34,198 nucleotides of DNA, taken from the NCBI GenBank assembly GCA_017417315.1, contig JAFPZK010000020.1, forward strand, positions 1 to 34,198. Direction: 5' to 3'. The position numbers and the translations under genes were made by a program. Source of the DNA: Bacteroidales bacterium. GTDB lineage: Bacteria > Bacteroidota > Bacteroidia > Bacteroidales > UBA3824. Below the pieces are notes generated by a model. The model was not told the DNA's origin and ran no database searches. It saw only the letters and a list, made by a program, of their open reading frames with translations. Positions 1 to 9,887 of the stretch are shown piece by piece (position 1 is the stretch's first letter; every line of letters begins with the position of its first letter).

Positions 1-153
<153 letters not shown>

Positions 154-193
154 TTATTATTTTTAATGAATGTGTTTTTTATTTTACTGACCG

Positions 194-223
194 CAAATTT
201 ACAATTAATTTCGGATTTTCAAA
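194..223 (-). promoter_or_regulatory. Bacteroidetes-type promoter of eno
   Basis: On the minus strand a -33 box TTTG (220-223) and a -7 box TAAATTTG (194-201, consensus TAnnTTTG) are separated by 18 bp. They lie about 50 bp upstream of the eno start codon. Confidence 0.7.
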
Positions 224-250
224 ATATATTTTTTGTTAATTTTTCCCTTT

Positions 251-1498
251 TTATTCCGTTTTCTTGTAGACTAAATGCACCGCAAAAAAAGTTACGGTAA
301 GAAAACACAATGCCGGAATTATGAACGATGTTTGTGAATCAAAACTATTTGCGACAGTCTCTTGAATAGGTGTTATTACCGCGCCGCCTGAAATTGCCAT
401 AATAAGCAGTGCACCGCCTAACTGTCTGTCAACCTTGGAATTGCATAATGCGTAACCGAAAATAGTCGCAAACATCATCGACATAAAAAATGAAATTCCG
501 ATAAGCGCAGTCAGTAATACGTAACCGCTTGACAACATTACTATTAAGGCGCAAAAAAATGCTGCTATCGCATTTGCAAGCAATAAAACTTGCGGACGGT
601 AATATTTCATCAAAAACGTAAACAAAAATCTTCCGATTAAAAAGAATATTATCGTAACAATATATAAATCAGAGGCTTGTTCGTATGTTTTGCTTAATAC
701 GTCTCCGATTGTTTGCGTGGTGAAAGTCCATGTGCCTACTTGCGCTCCTAAATATAAGAACATTGTAATAAGTCCGAATACAAACGTTTTGTCGTTGAAA
801 AGTCGTTTTAATGATTTGAAAAACGGAGTCTCTTTTATCAGCGTACTGCCGTATGAAGGTACGTTCATAAAAAGCAGTATCATCATAAAAACTAATAAAA
901 TTTGTCCTAAGGCGGCGTAAATAATTGTTATCGTGTCTAATTCTTCCCTGACGATTTCCAAGTTTTCGGAAATAGACGTGTTTGTGTCAAGGGTGCTGAG
1001 AACGAGAGTGTTACAAATTGTTATTCCTAAGATTGCCCCAGCCGGATTAAAAGATTGTGCAAGATTAAGTTTTCTTATGCCGGTGTTAATGTCATCTTCC
1101 ATTGACAGAATGTACGGGTTAGCAACCGTTTCCAAAAAAGCGCAACCCGCTGCCATAATGTATATTGCGGTTAAATAAAAAGTGTAACTCGTGAAACTTG
1201 CCGCCGGAAAAAATAACGTTGCACCGCTTGCGTAAAGCATTAAGCCTAAAATGATTCCGTTTTTATAAGCGTGTTTTTTGATAAAGAAAAACGCCGGCAG
1301 CGAAAAACAGAAATATGACACGTAAAAAGCAAATTTTATGAAATAAGTCTGATTGTCAGACATTTTCAAAATTTGTTTAAAGGCATATAACAATGTATCG
1401 GTCATATTGTTAGCCATTCCCCATAAGAAAAATAGGGAAATTATTATGACCGAAAGTATTCTTTTTTTTCTAATCTGTTTACTGCTGTTTGTCTCCAT
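251..1498 (-). CDS. fucP: MFS sugar:proton symporter, FucP family
   Basis: This 415-residue inner-membrane protein has about twelve hydrophobic segments, as expected for the major facilitator superfamily. The N-terminal FFLWGMANNMTDTLLYAF stretch and the later GCAFLETVANPYI motif are characteristic of the FucP family (L-fucose, glucose/galactose symporters of proteobacteria and Bacteroidetes). Substrate cannot be fixed from sequence; fucose, glucose, galactose or N-acetylglucosamine are all known in the family. The gene lies downstream of the SusC/SusD operon but is separated from it by a terminator (1578-1606) and has its own -7 box at 1520-1527, so it is probably transcribed alone. It may still import the sugar released by that uptake system. 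Confidence 0.87.
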   Translation of the reverse strand: METNSSKQIRKKRILSVIIISLFFLWGMANNMTDTLLYAFKQILKMSDNQTYFIKFAFYVSYFCFSLPAFFFIKKHAYKNGIILGLMLYASGATLFFPAASFTSYTFYLTAIYIMAAGCAFLETVANPYILSMEDDINTGIRKLNLAQSFNPAGAILGITICNTLVLSTLDTNTSISENLEIVREELDTITIIYAALGQILLVFMMILLFMNVPSYGSTLIKETPFFKSLKRLFNDKTFVFGLITMFLYLGAQVGTWTFTTQTIGDVLSKTYEQASDLYIVTIIFFLIGRFLFTFLMKYYRPQVLLLANAIAAFFCALIVMLSSGYVLLTALIGISFFMSMMFATIFGYALCNSKVDRQLGGALLIMAISGGAVITPIQETVANSFDSQTSFIIPALCFLTVTFFAVHLVYKKTE

Positions 1499-1519
1499 CG
1501 TTTGTTAATGAATACGCGG

Positions 1520-1527
1520 CAAAGTTA
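1520..1527 (-). promoter_or_regulatory. Promoter -7 box of the fucP-like gene
   Basis: The minus strand reads TAACTTTG, a match to the Bacteroidetes -7 consensus TAnnTTTG, about 22 bp upstream of the ATG at 1498. A weak ATTG is found 19 bp further upstream (1547-1550) as a possible -33 box. Confidence 0.6.
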
Positions 1528-1577
1528 ATAAAACCGACGAAAAAAACAATACAAAGAAAAATATTTTTTATAAAAAA

Positions 1578-1606
1578 ACTCCCCCGTACAAAAAGTGCGG
1601 AGGAGT
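1578..1606. terminator. Bidirectional intrinsic terminator ending the SusCD operon
   Basis: A hairpin with 12-nt arms (ACTCCCCCGTAC / GTGCGGAGGAGT, one mismatch and one G-U pair) encloses an AAAAA loop. It is followed by T runs on both strands. On the minus strand it lies just after the 157-aa lipoprotein gene and ends that operon before the fucP-like gene. Confidence 0.8.
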
Positions 1607-1628
1607 TTTTTATTATTGAGAGGGCAAA

Positions 1629-2102
1629 TTAATCACCCCAACCAGTGTGTCTGTAACCATGGAATATTATCAAATCTCCTTCGTCGGGAATTTCAAAGTA
1701 GATACTATCAGCAAGTATTGACTCTGCTTCAAGAGTTTCCGGTTTTACTTTTACCCCGTTAAGAATTATTTTTCCGTTTTGAACACGCTCGCCCGAAAAG
1801 GTCAAGGTTTCGAGGTTGGCGACAGCGGGAAAATACTGTATTGCCTTGTCGGGATTAGCAGGGTCTGAAAACAAATCTTTTATGTGCAACAAAATGTTTT
1901 CATTATTCTCTACCGTGTTAGAAATCAGATAGTTTCCTTGCATTGCTGTTGCGTTAAGTTCGTTGATGTCTATCGTCAAGACCCACTCGCCGCAAAATTT
2001 CTCAGTTTTTGCACTCCAAACATCGGGATCTTTTTGGCAAGATGTCATAACAAATGCTGATGCCAAAAGCGATGTTCCTAATATTAATGACTTTATTTTC
2101 AT
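1629..2102 (-). CDS. SusCD-associated lipoprotein, possible lipid-binding-like family
   Basis: The 157-residue product starts with a lipoprotein signal peptide with lipobox VMTSC (Cys22), so it should be lipid-anchored in the envelope. The remainder looks like a small all-beta protein (GEWVLTIDI near the start of the mature protein, FHGYRHTGWGD at the C-terminus). The closing GYRxTGW-type motif and the position as fourth gene of a SusC-SusD operon recall the Bacteroidetes putative lipid-binding family (Pfam Lipid_bd), but this assignment is from memory of the motif only. It follows the DUF5011/5012-like lipoprotein gene with a 20-nt gap and is followed by a strong terminator. Substrate unknown. 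Confidence 0.75.
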   Translation of the reverse strand: MKIKSLILGTSLLASAFVMTSCQKDPDVWSAKTEKFCGEWVLTIDINELNATAMQGNYLISNTVENNENILLHIKDLFSDPANPDKAIQYFPAVANLETLTFSGERVQNGKIILNGVKVKPETLEAESILADSIYFEIPDEGDLIIFHGYRHTGWGD

Positions 2103-2122
2103 ACAATTTCCTAATTAATATT

Positions 2123-2785
2123 TTACATATTTTCTATAACAAACGTAAATCCGTTCCAAACGGCAGTCCAACTAAAAGTTCCTGCCGTTTTGTCGAATTT
2201 GCCTTCAAGACTTGTTACTTCGGCGTCCCAGTAGGCAAGATAACCGTCAATAAGCGAAATAGTGCCGTCTTCCGCCACTTTTATATGACCCGGACATTCA
2301 AATTCCTTACCATAGTTTCTGCCCTGACTATACCAGCCGCCTATTAGACAACTAACACTATAAACGCCTTCTTCGTCGGTTTTTTTGATAGTGATATAGT
2401 TGCCCGGAAAAGAACTGCTTGATTTACGGCTTGAAGTTATTACAAAAGCACCTTCAAGGGTTTGCGGATTATTGACACATACGGTTCTCGTAACTTTTGC
2501 CTCATACCCGTCAGCATTAGCAATTTTGTATGTCAAATAATATGTTCCGCAAGTGTTAACGTCAACTTGACCGTCAATTTTAACGTTTGAACTTACGTCT
2601 TTCCCGCTTTCTATTGCCGTAAATCCGGGGTCGGTGAACGCTGTTCCTACTTTTTGGGAAATAATTTCATCGCCTTTGATTTGCAAATCAACGTAATGCG
2701 TGATGAATGAGTTGTTTTCCGTTTCCTTTTTGCATGACGAGAATATACTCAAACCTGCAAATAAGAATATAAATACTTTTTTCAT
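2123..2785 (-). CDS. Lipoprotein with DUF5011 (Ig-like) domain, SusCD companion
   Basis: The product is 220 residues from the ATG at 2785. A longer reading from a TTG at 2806 would add seven polar residues before the signal peptide, so the ATG is preferred. The signal peptide ends in lipobox IFSSC (Cys18). Residues about 35-105 contain KVGTAFTDPGFTAIESG and GTYYLTYKIANADGYEA, typical of the DUF5011 immunoglobulin-like surface domain. The C-terminal half (ALEG-like GAFVITSS... to the end) resembles the BT_2262/DUF5012 type of SusCD companion lipoprotein. It is probably a surface-exposed glycan- or ligand-binding accessory. It is the third gene of the operon, about 30 nt after susD. Confidence 0.8.
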   Translation of the reverse strand: MKKVFIFLFAGLSIFSSCKKETENNSFITHYVDLQIKGDEIISQKVGTAFTDPGFTAIESGKDVSSNVKIDGQVDVNTCGTYYLTYKIANADGYEAKVTRTVCVNNPQTLEGAFVITSSRKSSSSFPGNYITIKKTDEEGVYSVSCLIGGWYSQGRNYGKEFECPGHIKVAEDGTISLIDGYLAYWDAEVTSLEGKFDKTAGTFSWTAVWNGFTFVIENM

Positions 2786-2815
2786 ATTATTCCAATTTTT
2801 TTTCAATACAACTTT

Positions 2816-4300
2816 TTAATTACCTTTCTGCCAGAAAATCTTAACTGCCATATTAGATTTTTGAACGCAATTCGGATTAAGAGGCGCAACTCCCGCTTCC
2901 GGATATATCGGTGATAACGGTAAAACTCCGCGCGGCAAAACCGAACCGGCAAGGGTATTAATAATTTTTCCGGCGGGGAAATTCTCATTCAATTCGGTCG
3001 GGTCGGTTATGTCGCTCAACTGCGGATAGCCCGTTCTGTTACGTTCAAAAAATGCTTCAGCATGTTGTGTCATAAAGAAAGATACCCAGCGTTGAAGCGA
3101 AATGAGTTCCAAACCTTTTTCTAAACCGGGGTTGTCCCATTTTGCATAACCGTTTTCTCCGGTGATGTTTGCGGCATCGGAAAGTCCCCAATAACTGAGG
3201 TTTGCGGCTACGGCTTTTTCGTAATATTCTTTTGCCTTTGCATCGTCAGATGCCCTTAAATAAATTTCTGCCATATCAAAATAAACCTCACAAACAGAAA
3301 TCAAAGGAATATTTTTAGGCATACCGCTTAAATTAACAGCACTGAATGCTCCGGTTTTATCGCCTTCATCTTCTTCAAAATAGCCTTGAAGTTTTCCAGC
3401 ATACGCATCCGAGGTGTTTTTTGTAAAATATACTGCCAAACGGGGATCGTCTCCGCTGACCATATAACTTACCAAAGATTTGCTCGGAAGTATATTGCTT
3501 GAAAAGAATGAACCGCCTTCGTATTCATCGGCAGGATATTTCTTTGATGATTTGCTTTCCCAAATACTCTGACTGATTTGTGCATTTTTGGAAATAAAAT
3601 CATTGTTTGAAATAAAATCAAGCAACGCAGCATTATTATAATCCGAAGTATTGCTAAGACGGTGCATAAGTTTCAGTTTCAAGGAATTTGCAAATTTTCC
3701 CCAATCAGACAAACTGCCGCCGTAAACAAAATCTATTTTTTTGTTGATGTCATCGGCATATTCTCCGTTGTTATATTTTTCAATAAGCGTGTTAATTCTT
3801 GCAATAAGGTCTTTGTATATATCTTCCGCCTTATCGAATTTCGGTGTGATATTGTTAGCATCAAGAGCCTCAGTATAAGGAACATCGCCCCAAGTATCAA
3901 CAACGTTTTGCCATACGAAAATTTGCAACAAATCCGCTACGAAATAGTATCCTGATTTTTTATCGGAATTATCTTTCATAGATTGTGTTTCTACCAACTG
4001 ACCGGTAAAAAAGTTTCTGTATGCAGCCCTAAAATCTTCCGTTTCAAATTTTTCGGTTTTTTTGAACTGTGAATTACCGTATCTTTGCGTGAAATACTGA
4101 TTGTAAACTCCTGCATTGAAGAGATAATCCCAAGACATAAGCGTATATCCTGCGCTGACCTGAATACCCGAAAGCAAAGACGTTGAAGGAACTGTTTCGG
4201 GGTATGACGTGTCGTGGTTTATGTCAAGCCATTTTTCGCACGAAGTCGTTAAAAACAACGATGCAAGTGCGGTCGAATATATTAATTTTTTTAATTTCAT
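2816..4300 (-). CDS. SusD/RagB-type nutrient-binding outer-membrane lipoprotein
   Basis: SusD-like proteins are surface lipoproteins that form a lid over the SusC channel and bind the imported nutrient. The 494-residue product has a lipobox LTTSC (Cys21) followed by EKWLDIN, a standard SusD start. Features of the SusD-like_2 subgroup include LFNAGVYNQYFTQRYG near residues 60-75, the WGDVPYTEAL segment after WQNVVDTW, TPR-like helices, and the C-terminal VSFFMTQHAEAFFERNRTGYP with LPRGVLPLSP. It lies 26 nt downstream of the susC-like gene and is almost certainly its partner. No glycoside hydrolase is encoded beside it, so the substrate may not be a polysaccharide. Confidence 0.93.
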   Translation of the reverse strand: MKLKKLIYSTALASLFLTTSCEKWLDINHDTSYPETVPSTSLLSGIQVSAGYTLMSWDYLFNAGVYNQYFTQRYGNSQFKKTEKFETEDFRAAYRNFFTGQLVETQSMKDNSDKKSGYYFVADLLQIFVWQNVVDTWGDVPYTEALDANNITPKFDKAEDIYKDLIARINTLIEKYNNGEYADDINKKIDFVYGGSLSDWGKFANSLKLKLMHRLSNTSDYNNAALLDFISNNDFISKNAQISQSIWESKSSKKYPADEYEGGSFFSSNILPSKSLVSYMVSGDDPRLAVYFTKNTSDAYAGKLQGYFEEDEGDKTGAFSAVNLSGMPKNIPLISVCEVYFDMAEIYLRASDDAKAKEYYEKAVAANLSYWGLSDAANITGENGYAKWDNPGLEKGLELISLQRWVSFFMTQHAEAFFERNRTGYPQLSDITDPTELNENFPAGKIINTLAGSVLPRGVLPLSPIYPEAGVAPLNPNCVQKSNMAVKIFWQKGN

Positions 4301-4326
4301 ATTTTTATAATTAAAACGGTTTTTAA

Positions 4327-7300
4327 TTAAAATTTAACTGACAATCCGAATGAATAAACCTGATATGAAGGATTTGTCATCCATTCACCGAATTTTGCTT
4401 TTATACCGCTGTCAAAAGTTGAGGCTTCCGGGTCAACGTAACAATTCTCTTTCGGTCTCCAAAGGAGAATGTTGCTGACGGTTGCCGACAATTTCACGTC
4501 TTGAAGTTTAAAACGGGCAATGAAAGTTTTCGGCAATGAATATGAGAACATTACGTTACGTAATTTCAAATACGAGCGGTCAATTATGTGAGTATTTGCA
4601 TAATCAGAGCCTTCCGAATAGTAATAAGCGTATTCGCTGAAAGACATCGGTGTCGTATTTGTTTTGTAATAGAATGTTTCGTCTTCGCCGTTGGCATTTT
4701 GTTTGATTACTTTAAACGCACCTTCGTCAGCGGACGTGCAAGCCACTACCGAATTAGGTACTATAAACGGATTTCTGTCATTTTCTGTGGTTTCATAACC
4801 GGCACCCGTCCAACCTAAATAAGATTTTGTTCTGCAATAGAAATAACCGCCGTAATGCAAATCTAAGGTTGCTGACAAAGAAAAACCTTTGTAATCCCAA
4901 CGTGAAGTAAGACCGGCACGGAATGTTTCGTTAACGTCTTTGTTCACGTAAACTTCGCTTGAAGATTTTGCCGGACGTCCTGTTTCGGATACTACAACGT
5001 ATTGATTGCCGTTATATTCTACGTATTCTGCCGTATTGCATTTGAATTGTCCGATAGCCTCACCTTCAACTGCATATATTTCGCAACCGCTGTAACCGGC
5101 AAGAGCAACTTCGTTTAAATCCAATTTTTCAACTTTGTTGAAATTTTGAGAGAAGTTTGCTGAAAGTTTCCATTTGAAATCATTTTTTCTAATCGGATAA
5201 CCGTAAACGTTCAATTCATAACCTTGATTACGAATATCACCGATGTTGGCTTTCGTATAGGTATAACCGGTAGAATAGTCAACGTTAAGGTCGTCAATCA
5301 AATCTTTGGTGTATTTGTTGTAATAATCACCGTCAAAGCCTACTGTTCCGTTGAAGAAATCAAGTTCGATACCTAATTCGTATTCGTTGGTAAGTTCGGC
5401 TTTCAAATCAGGATTACCCATAAGGTTGCTTAAATTCCACGAACTTACACCGCCGGCAGGAAATGCAAAGTCATTTACGTCGTTGTAGCCGTAGTTGTAA
5501 ACATTGGCTTTGGCATATTTGTTAAACACGTAATACGGAGAAGCGTCTTTTCCCGTCCAACCGTAAGAAGCCCTTACTTTACCGAATGTCAAAGGACCTA
5601 ATTTACCTTCATTGCCTAATTCGGTAAATACCCAACTGAGTGTCAAACCCGGATAAGTATATGAGTTGTTTTTCTTAGGCAAAGTAGATGACCAGTCGTT
5701 ACGTGCCGTGAGGGTAATGTAAACCATTCTGTTCCAATCCAAATCTACGTTAACGAAAGTTCCAATCATACGTTTTTTAGAAAAAGTTTCTTTTGTCGTA
5801 GCATCTGAGGTTCCGTTACTGAAATTATAAAAATCAGCAACGTCAAGTTCAGTTAACTCACCGTACATACTATTTTCTTGGGTTTCCATAACGTTAAGAC
5901 CTAAAATGGTATTGATATTCCATTTTTCGTTTAACTGTTTGTTGTATGTAAAGAATGCATCGTTATTAATTTCGTAACGGGAAATTTTAGTTTTGTAATA
6001 CCCTCCCGCTTGTGTAGTACCTCCGTTTACGTCCTGAGGAGAACCTTTTTCAAACGAAATTATACTGCGCCATGATTTAAGATTGGTGTTTTCAACATCA
6101 CCGCCGAAACGGTAAGTGAATTTCAAATCTTTTATAATCTGATAGTCTGCCTGAAATTTGCCGTAGAATTTATTTCTGTGCATTTCAGCACGGTTAGACT
6201 TCAAAATATTGTAAGGATTATAACCGTAAAGAGTATAAAAATTGCTGTTTTGGTTGAAAACGTTATCTTGGTCTTTCAAATCCACCAAAGAAATATTGTT
6301 GGGATTGTCCCAAATATCCTGAGTAACAGCACTTGCACCCTGACCGGTCGGAACGGCAGATGTTTTCTCGTTAGAGAAGTTTATTGAAGAGGTTACGGTA
6401 AGTTTGTTCCATTTATGACTACCTTTCGTAGAAATCGAAGTACGGTTGTAAGTGTCATAATCTCCGGGATTAACACCGTTTTCATAGTCGTTTGCTATCG
6501 AGAAGAAATAGTTCGTGCTTTCGTTTCCGCCCGAAGCCGAAATAGAGTGACTGTTACCTATACCGAGTTCGTAAAAATCGCGAACCCTGTCTTCAAGGTA
6601 AGAGAAATCTGCAACTTGTTGGGCATTGTCAATTACAAAACCCCAACTCTGAGGAAGTCCCGTATATTTAGGACCCCAGTTTCCGTTTTCTTCGGTTGCG
6701 TAATTGTAACTCCAACCTTGACCGAAGTCTTCCTGAGCCTGAGGGATTACGCCTACACGTTTAATGTTCACAGAACCGTCGTATGTCAAAGTCATTTTTC
6801 CGTTGGTGTTTTTACCCGATTTAGTCGTAATCAGAACTACGCCGTTAGCCGCTCTTGAACCGTAAAGCGCAGTAGCAGCCGCTCCTTTAAGAACGGTCAT
6901 GGACTCAATATTATTCGGATTAATGGCATTAAGACCGCTACCGAAATCTGCCTTATTATTAAGGTTGTCGCCGGTATAGTTCGGATTTGCGTTGATAAGA
7001 GGCACTCCGTCAATAACGTAAAGCGGCTGGTTTGAAGAAAAAGAGGCAGCACCGCGAATCATAACGTTTTGAGAAGAACCCGGTCCGGCATTAGAGGCAA
7101 TGTCAACTCCGGCAACCTTTCCTGCCAAAGCGGAAACGGGATTCGTGGTTTTGGTTTCAGCAAGTTCTTCGCCCGATACTTGAACGGTAGAATAACCGAT
7201 GGCTTTTCTTTGTTTGCTGATTCCGAGTGCCGTTACGACAACTTCTTCTACGTCAACGTCGTCAGTAGCCATTGTTACATCTATTTTTGAGTTATTACCG

Positions 7301-7560
7301 ATAGGCAATTCCATAGTTTGCATACCGAGAAAAGAAACGGTAAGGGTATCGCCCTTTGTTCCGTCCGGAATTCTAAGGTTGTAAACGCCGTTATCATCAG
7401 AAATCGTACCGATAGTAGTACCTTTAACGGCAACTGTCGCTCCGAGAATCGGCTGTCCGTTCTGGTCGACAACTTTACCCGTGATTGTCTTCTGCGCAAA
7501 AGCATTGCTTACCGCAAAAAACAACAAGAGTAAAAATAAAGTAAATTTTTTTTTGCCCAT
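4327..7560 (-). CDS. SusC/RagA-type TonB-dependent outer-membrane transporter
   Basis: This 1077-residue TonB-dependent beta-barrel imports nutrients across the outer membrane with its SusD partner. A signal peptide (to AFAQ, about residue 22) is followed by a carboxypeptidase-regulatory-like domain (about 25-95: ITGKVVDQNGQPILGATV). Then come a TonB-box-like DVEEVVVTALG, a plug domain containing PLYVIDGVPL and ALYGSRAANGVVLITTKSGK, and a 22-strand-type barrel ending in a terminal aromatic residue (GLSVKF). Length and order are normal for SusC. It is the first gene of the operon, with a -7 box at 7609-7616. No anti-sigma/ECF regulator is adjacent. Confidence 0.95.
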   Translation of the reverse strand: MGKKKFTLFLLLLFFAVSNAFAQKTITGKVVDQNGQPILGATVAVKGTTIGTISDDNGVYNLRIPDGTKGDTLTVSFLGMQTMELPIGNNSKIDVTMATDDVDVEEVVVTALGISKQRKAIGYSTVQVSGEELAETKTTNPVSALAGKVAGVDIASNAGPGSSQNVMIRGAASFSSNQPLYVIDGVPLINANPNYTGDNLNNKADFGSGLNAINPNNIESMTVLKGAAATALYGSRAANGVVLITTKSGKNTNGKMTLTYDGSVNIKRVGVIPQAQEDFGQGWSYNYATEENGNWGPKYTGLPQSWGFVIDNAQQVADFSYLEDRVRDFYELGIGNSHSISASGGNESTNYFFSIANDYENGVNPGDYDTYNRTSISTKGSHKWNKLTVTSSINFSNEKTSAVPTGQGASAVTQDIWDNPNNISLVDLKDQDNVFNQNSNFYTLYGYNPYNILKSNRAEMHRNKFYGKFQADYQIIKDLKFTYRFGGDVENTNLKSWRSIISFEKGSPQDVNGGTTQAGGYYKTKISRYEINNDAFFTYNKQLNEKWNINTILGLNVMETQENSMYGELTELDVADFYNFSNGTSDATTKETFSKKRMIGTFVNVDLDWNRMVYITLTARNDWSSTLPKKNNSYTYPGLTLSWVFTELGNEGKLGPLTFGKVRASYGWTGKDASPYYVFNKYAKANVYNYGYNDVNDFAFPAGGVSSWNLSNLMGNPDLKAELTNEYELGIELDFFNGTVGFDGDYYNKYTKDLIDDLNVDYSTGYTYTKANIGDIRNQGYELNVYGYPIRKNDFKWKLSANFSQNFNKVEKLDLNEVALAGYSGCEIYAVEGEAIGQFKCNTAEYVEYNGNQYVVVSETGRPAKSSSEVYVNKDVNETFRAGLTSRWDYKGFSLSATLDLHYGGYFYCRTKSYLGWTGAGYETTENDRNPFIVPNSVVACTSADEGAFKVIKQNANGEDETFYYKTNTTPMSFSEYAYYYSEGSDYANTHIIDRSYLKLRNVMFSYSLPKTFIARFKLQDVKLSATVSNILLWRPKENCYVDPEASTFDSGIKAKFGEWMTNPSYQVYSFGLSVKF

Positions 7561-7608
7561 ATTTTTTTAAAATGTTAATAATTACTTTTGAATTTGAATT
7601 TTCGGGTG

Positions 7609-7616
7609 CAAAGGTA
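7609..7616 (-). promoter_or_regulatory. Promoter -7 box of the SusCD operon
   Basis: The minus strand reads TACCTTTG followed by CACCCG, a good Bacteroidetes -7 element, 48 bp upstream of the susC-like ATG. No convincing -33 TTTG is visible (only AT-rich sequence with TTTA). The 203-bp interval 7561-7763 to the divergent PorE-like gene holds no other clear signal. Confidence 0.7.
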
Positions 7617-7763
7617 CATTAAATTATGTTAATTAAATATAAAGTTTTGAGTTTTCAGTGGTATTTTGAAATATAATTAAGGGTTGTGCGTATAAAAACA
7701 GAAAAAAATTAATGTCTTGGCACATTTTTATATGTATTTTCAGAATAAAAATATTGTGGGATT

Positions 7764-9887
7764 ATGAAACTAAGAATCATCTTTTGTTTGATATGTTTGA
7801 TTTTGACAAACGGTTTTATTACGGCTCAAAACGTGGTTTTCCCGTATAAAAACCAAATTACTAACAAAAATTTTGAAGAGGCGGAAACCGGAATTTTAAA
7901 GGATTTAAAAGCCTCTCCTAATGATTGTGCCTTGAATTTTGCGGCAGGAAGTTTGTTTGCTGACAAAGAATTTTCGAAGTTTAATTGTCAAAAAGCATAC
8001 GGTTATTTTAAGACGGCGCGAAAAATTTATGACAGAACTAAGGACAAATCAAAACTTCTTAAAGCGGGACTTTCGGCAACAAATATCAACAAAAAAATCT
8101 TGACCGTGACGCAATATGCTTTGGACGAGGCAGTTAAAACAAATTCAGCCGAGGCATACGAGAATTATTTGGCGGTTTACGACCTTGCGCCGATTAACCA
8201 AAGAAAAATTGCCGAAAATAAAAGTATAGTTTATACTTTTAAGAAAAATTATTCTCCGAAATGGGAATATATCCAAAAATACATTAATCAAACGTATGAT
8301 AATCAGGAATTTGTAGAAATTTTGAAAGATTCGGCATATTCAGTGGCAAAGCGCAATCCTAACGCTGAAATTGTGAAATATTGTTATATGACATCAAGAG
8401 ACCAAGTAAGGCGGGATTCTTGTGTGAAGATGATGCACAAAATTTACGAAAAATGCGGCGTTTATAATTTTGACGATTTTTGGCGGACATACACCTCGTC
8501 AAGTTTCAAGGATTTGAAAGAAAAAGACGAAATCATAAAAGAAACTTATAAATCCGGCAATAAATTGCGACTCGTAATTGAAGCCGCACCTCAGAGAATT
8601 GCTTACGATGCCCTTTTAGACCTTATTGCCGTAAGACTAAAAAACAAAGATTACGAAGGTGCATTATATAAAGTGTCGTCTTTTGAGCCGTATTTTAAAG
8701 GCAATAAGGATTTTGCGGATTTGTTGAAAACTTTGCAACAGCCTGAAAATAAAGATATTAATATTTCAAAACTTGACAAAAACGCTAAAATTGTCGCTAT
8801 GGAAAACACTACCGACACCACCGTTTCGCCGGACGGCAGCGTTATGATTTTTGCTGAAAAAAAACAGTCGCTTAACGAACTTTCAGCCTCAAAAAATCTT
8901 TTTATTTGTTTCAGATTATCTGACGGCTCTTGGGGTAAACCGCAAGAAATTCTTTGCTTGAACACGCCTTTTTCGGAAGTTTCGCCTTATCTTCACCCCG
9001 ACATGAAAACGCTTTATTTTTGCTCTGACGGTTACGGTAACCTCGGCAAAAAAGATATTTTCGTTACCAAAAGGCTCGGTGAAGGTTGGGACAAATGGTC
9101 AAGACCGAAAAATCTCGGTAAAGAAATAAATTCGGCATTTGACGAAAACTATTTTAAGTTTTCTTTCAACGGCGTAAATGCTTATTTTTCAAATATTAAC
9201 GATAACCTCGCAAAAAACAATTATCAAATCAAACTCAAAAACGAAGACAAAGCCGAAATTGCCGTAACTTTGGTTTCCGGGTTTGTAACCGATTCCAAAA
9301 ACCGTCCCGTCGGCGCGGTAATAGAATGGGAAGACCTTGAAAATCACCAAATTATCGGTCAGTGTCAGACTTCGCCGAAAGACGGAAGTTATACGATGTG
9401 TCTTCCTGCCGGAAAAAATTACGGTTATTTTGTTAACGATAAAGCATTGTTTCCGACCTCCGATAATCTTGATTTAAAAAATCAGGCACGGTCTTCGGAA
9501 ATAAAACTTGATATTAAAGTCGTTAGAATAGAGGAAGTTATCTTAATAGGAAAGTCAATAATCCTGAAAAATCTGTTTTTCAATACGGGAGCCTCTGAAT
9601 TGTTGCCGCAATCGGTGTCGGAACTCGGCAGAATTTCTAAAATTATTCAAGACAGAAGTCTGAAAGTAGAAATTTCAGGACATACTGATAATGTCGGAAA
9701 CGATGCTGATAATCAGCGACTTTCACTCGAAAGAGCCGAAGCCGTCAAGAAGTTTTTAATTGACCTCGGCTGCGATTCTAAGAAACTTACTACAATCGGT
9801 TACGGTAAAAATAAGCCGATAGCCTCTAACAATACAGCCGAAGGTCGTCAACAAAACCGTCGTGTAGAGTTTAGAGTTGTGCGGTAA
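7764..9887 (+). CDS. PorE-like OmpA-family protein (TPR, beta-propeller, CRD, OmpA_C)
   Basis: The 707-residue product begins with a cleavable signal peptide (ending near TAQN, no lipobox). The order of regions is: TPR-like helices (about 30-330), WD40/PD40-like propeller blades (about 350-480; VSPDGSVMIFAE, SPYLHPDMKTLYFCSDGYG), a carboxypeptidase-regulatory-like fold (about 505-560), and an OmpA-like peptidoglycan-binding domain (about 590-707). The OmpA domain has SGHTDNVG, QRLSLERAEAVKKFL and the closing NRRVEFRV. This is the architecture of PorE (PG1058 of Porphyromonas), a periplasmic component of the type IX secretion system that anchors it to peptidoglycan. PorE is a lipoprotein and this protein is not, so it may be a paralogue. 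It is monocistronic. Confidence 0.82.
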   Translation: MKLRIIFCLICLILTNGFITAQNVVFPYKNQITNKNFEEAETGILKDLKASPNDCALNFAAGSLFADKEFSKFNCQKAYGYFKTARKIYDRTKDKSKLLKAGLSATNINKKILTVTQYALDEAVKTNSAEAYENYLAVYDLAPINQRKIAENKSIVYTFKKNYSPKWEYIQKYINQTYDNQEFVEILKDSAYSVAKRNPNAEIVKYCYMTSRDQVRRDSCVKMMHKIYEKCGVYNFDDFWRTYTSSSFKDLKEKDEIIKETYKSGNKLRLVIEAAPQRIAYDALLDLIAVRLKNKDYEGALYKVSSFEPYFKGNKDFADLLKTLQQPENKDINISKLDKNAKIVAMENTTDTTVSPDGSVMIFAEKKQSLNELSASKNLFICFRLSDGSWGKPQEILCLNTPFSEVSPYLHPDMKTLYFCSDGYGNLGKKDIFVTKRLGEGWDKWSRPKNLGKEINSAFDENYFKFSFNGVNAYFSNINDNLAKNNYQIKLKNEDKAEIAVTLVSGFVTDSKNRPVGAVIEWEDLENHQIIGQCQTSPKDGSYTMCLPAGKNYGYFVNDKALFPTSDNLDLKNQARSSEIKLDIKVVRIEEVILIGKSIILKNLFFNTGASELLPQSVSELGRISKIIQDRSLKVEISGHTDNVGNDADNQRLSLERAEAVKKFLIDLGCDSKKLTTIGYGKNKPIASNNTAEGRQQNRRVEFRVVR

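Noticed and set aside
6415..6858. Plus-strand open frame of 147 codons inside the susC-like gene
   Set aside because: It is the antisense shadow of a strongly conserved TonB-dependent receptor and has no signal of its own; the same applies to the other antisense frames within susC, susD, dnaK and the R-M genes.
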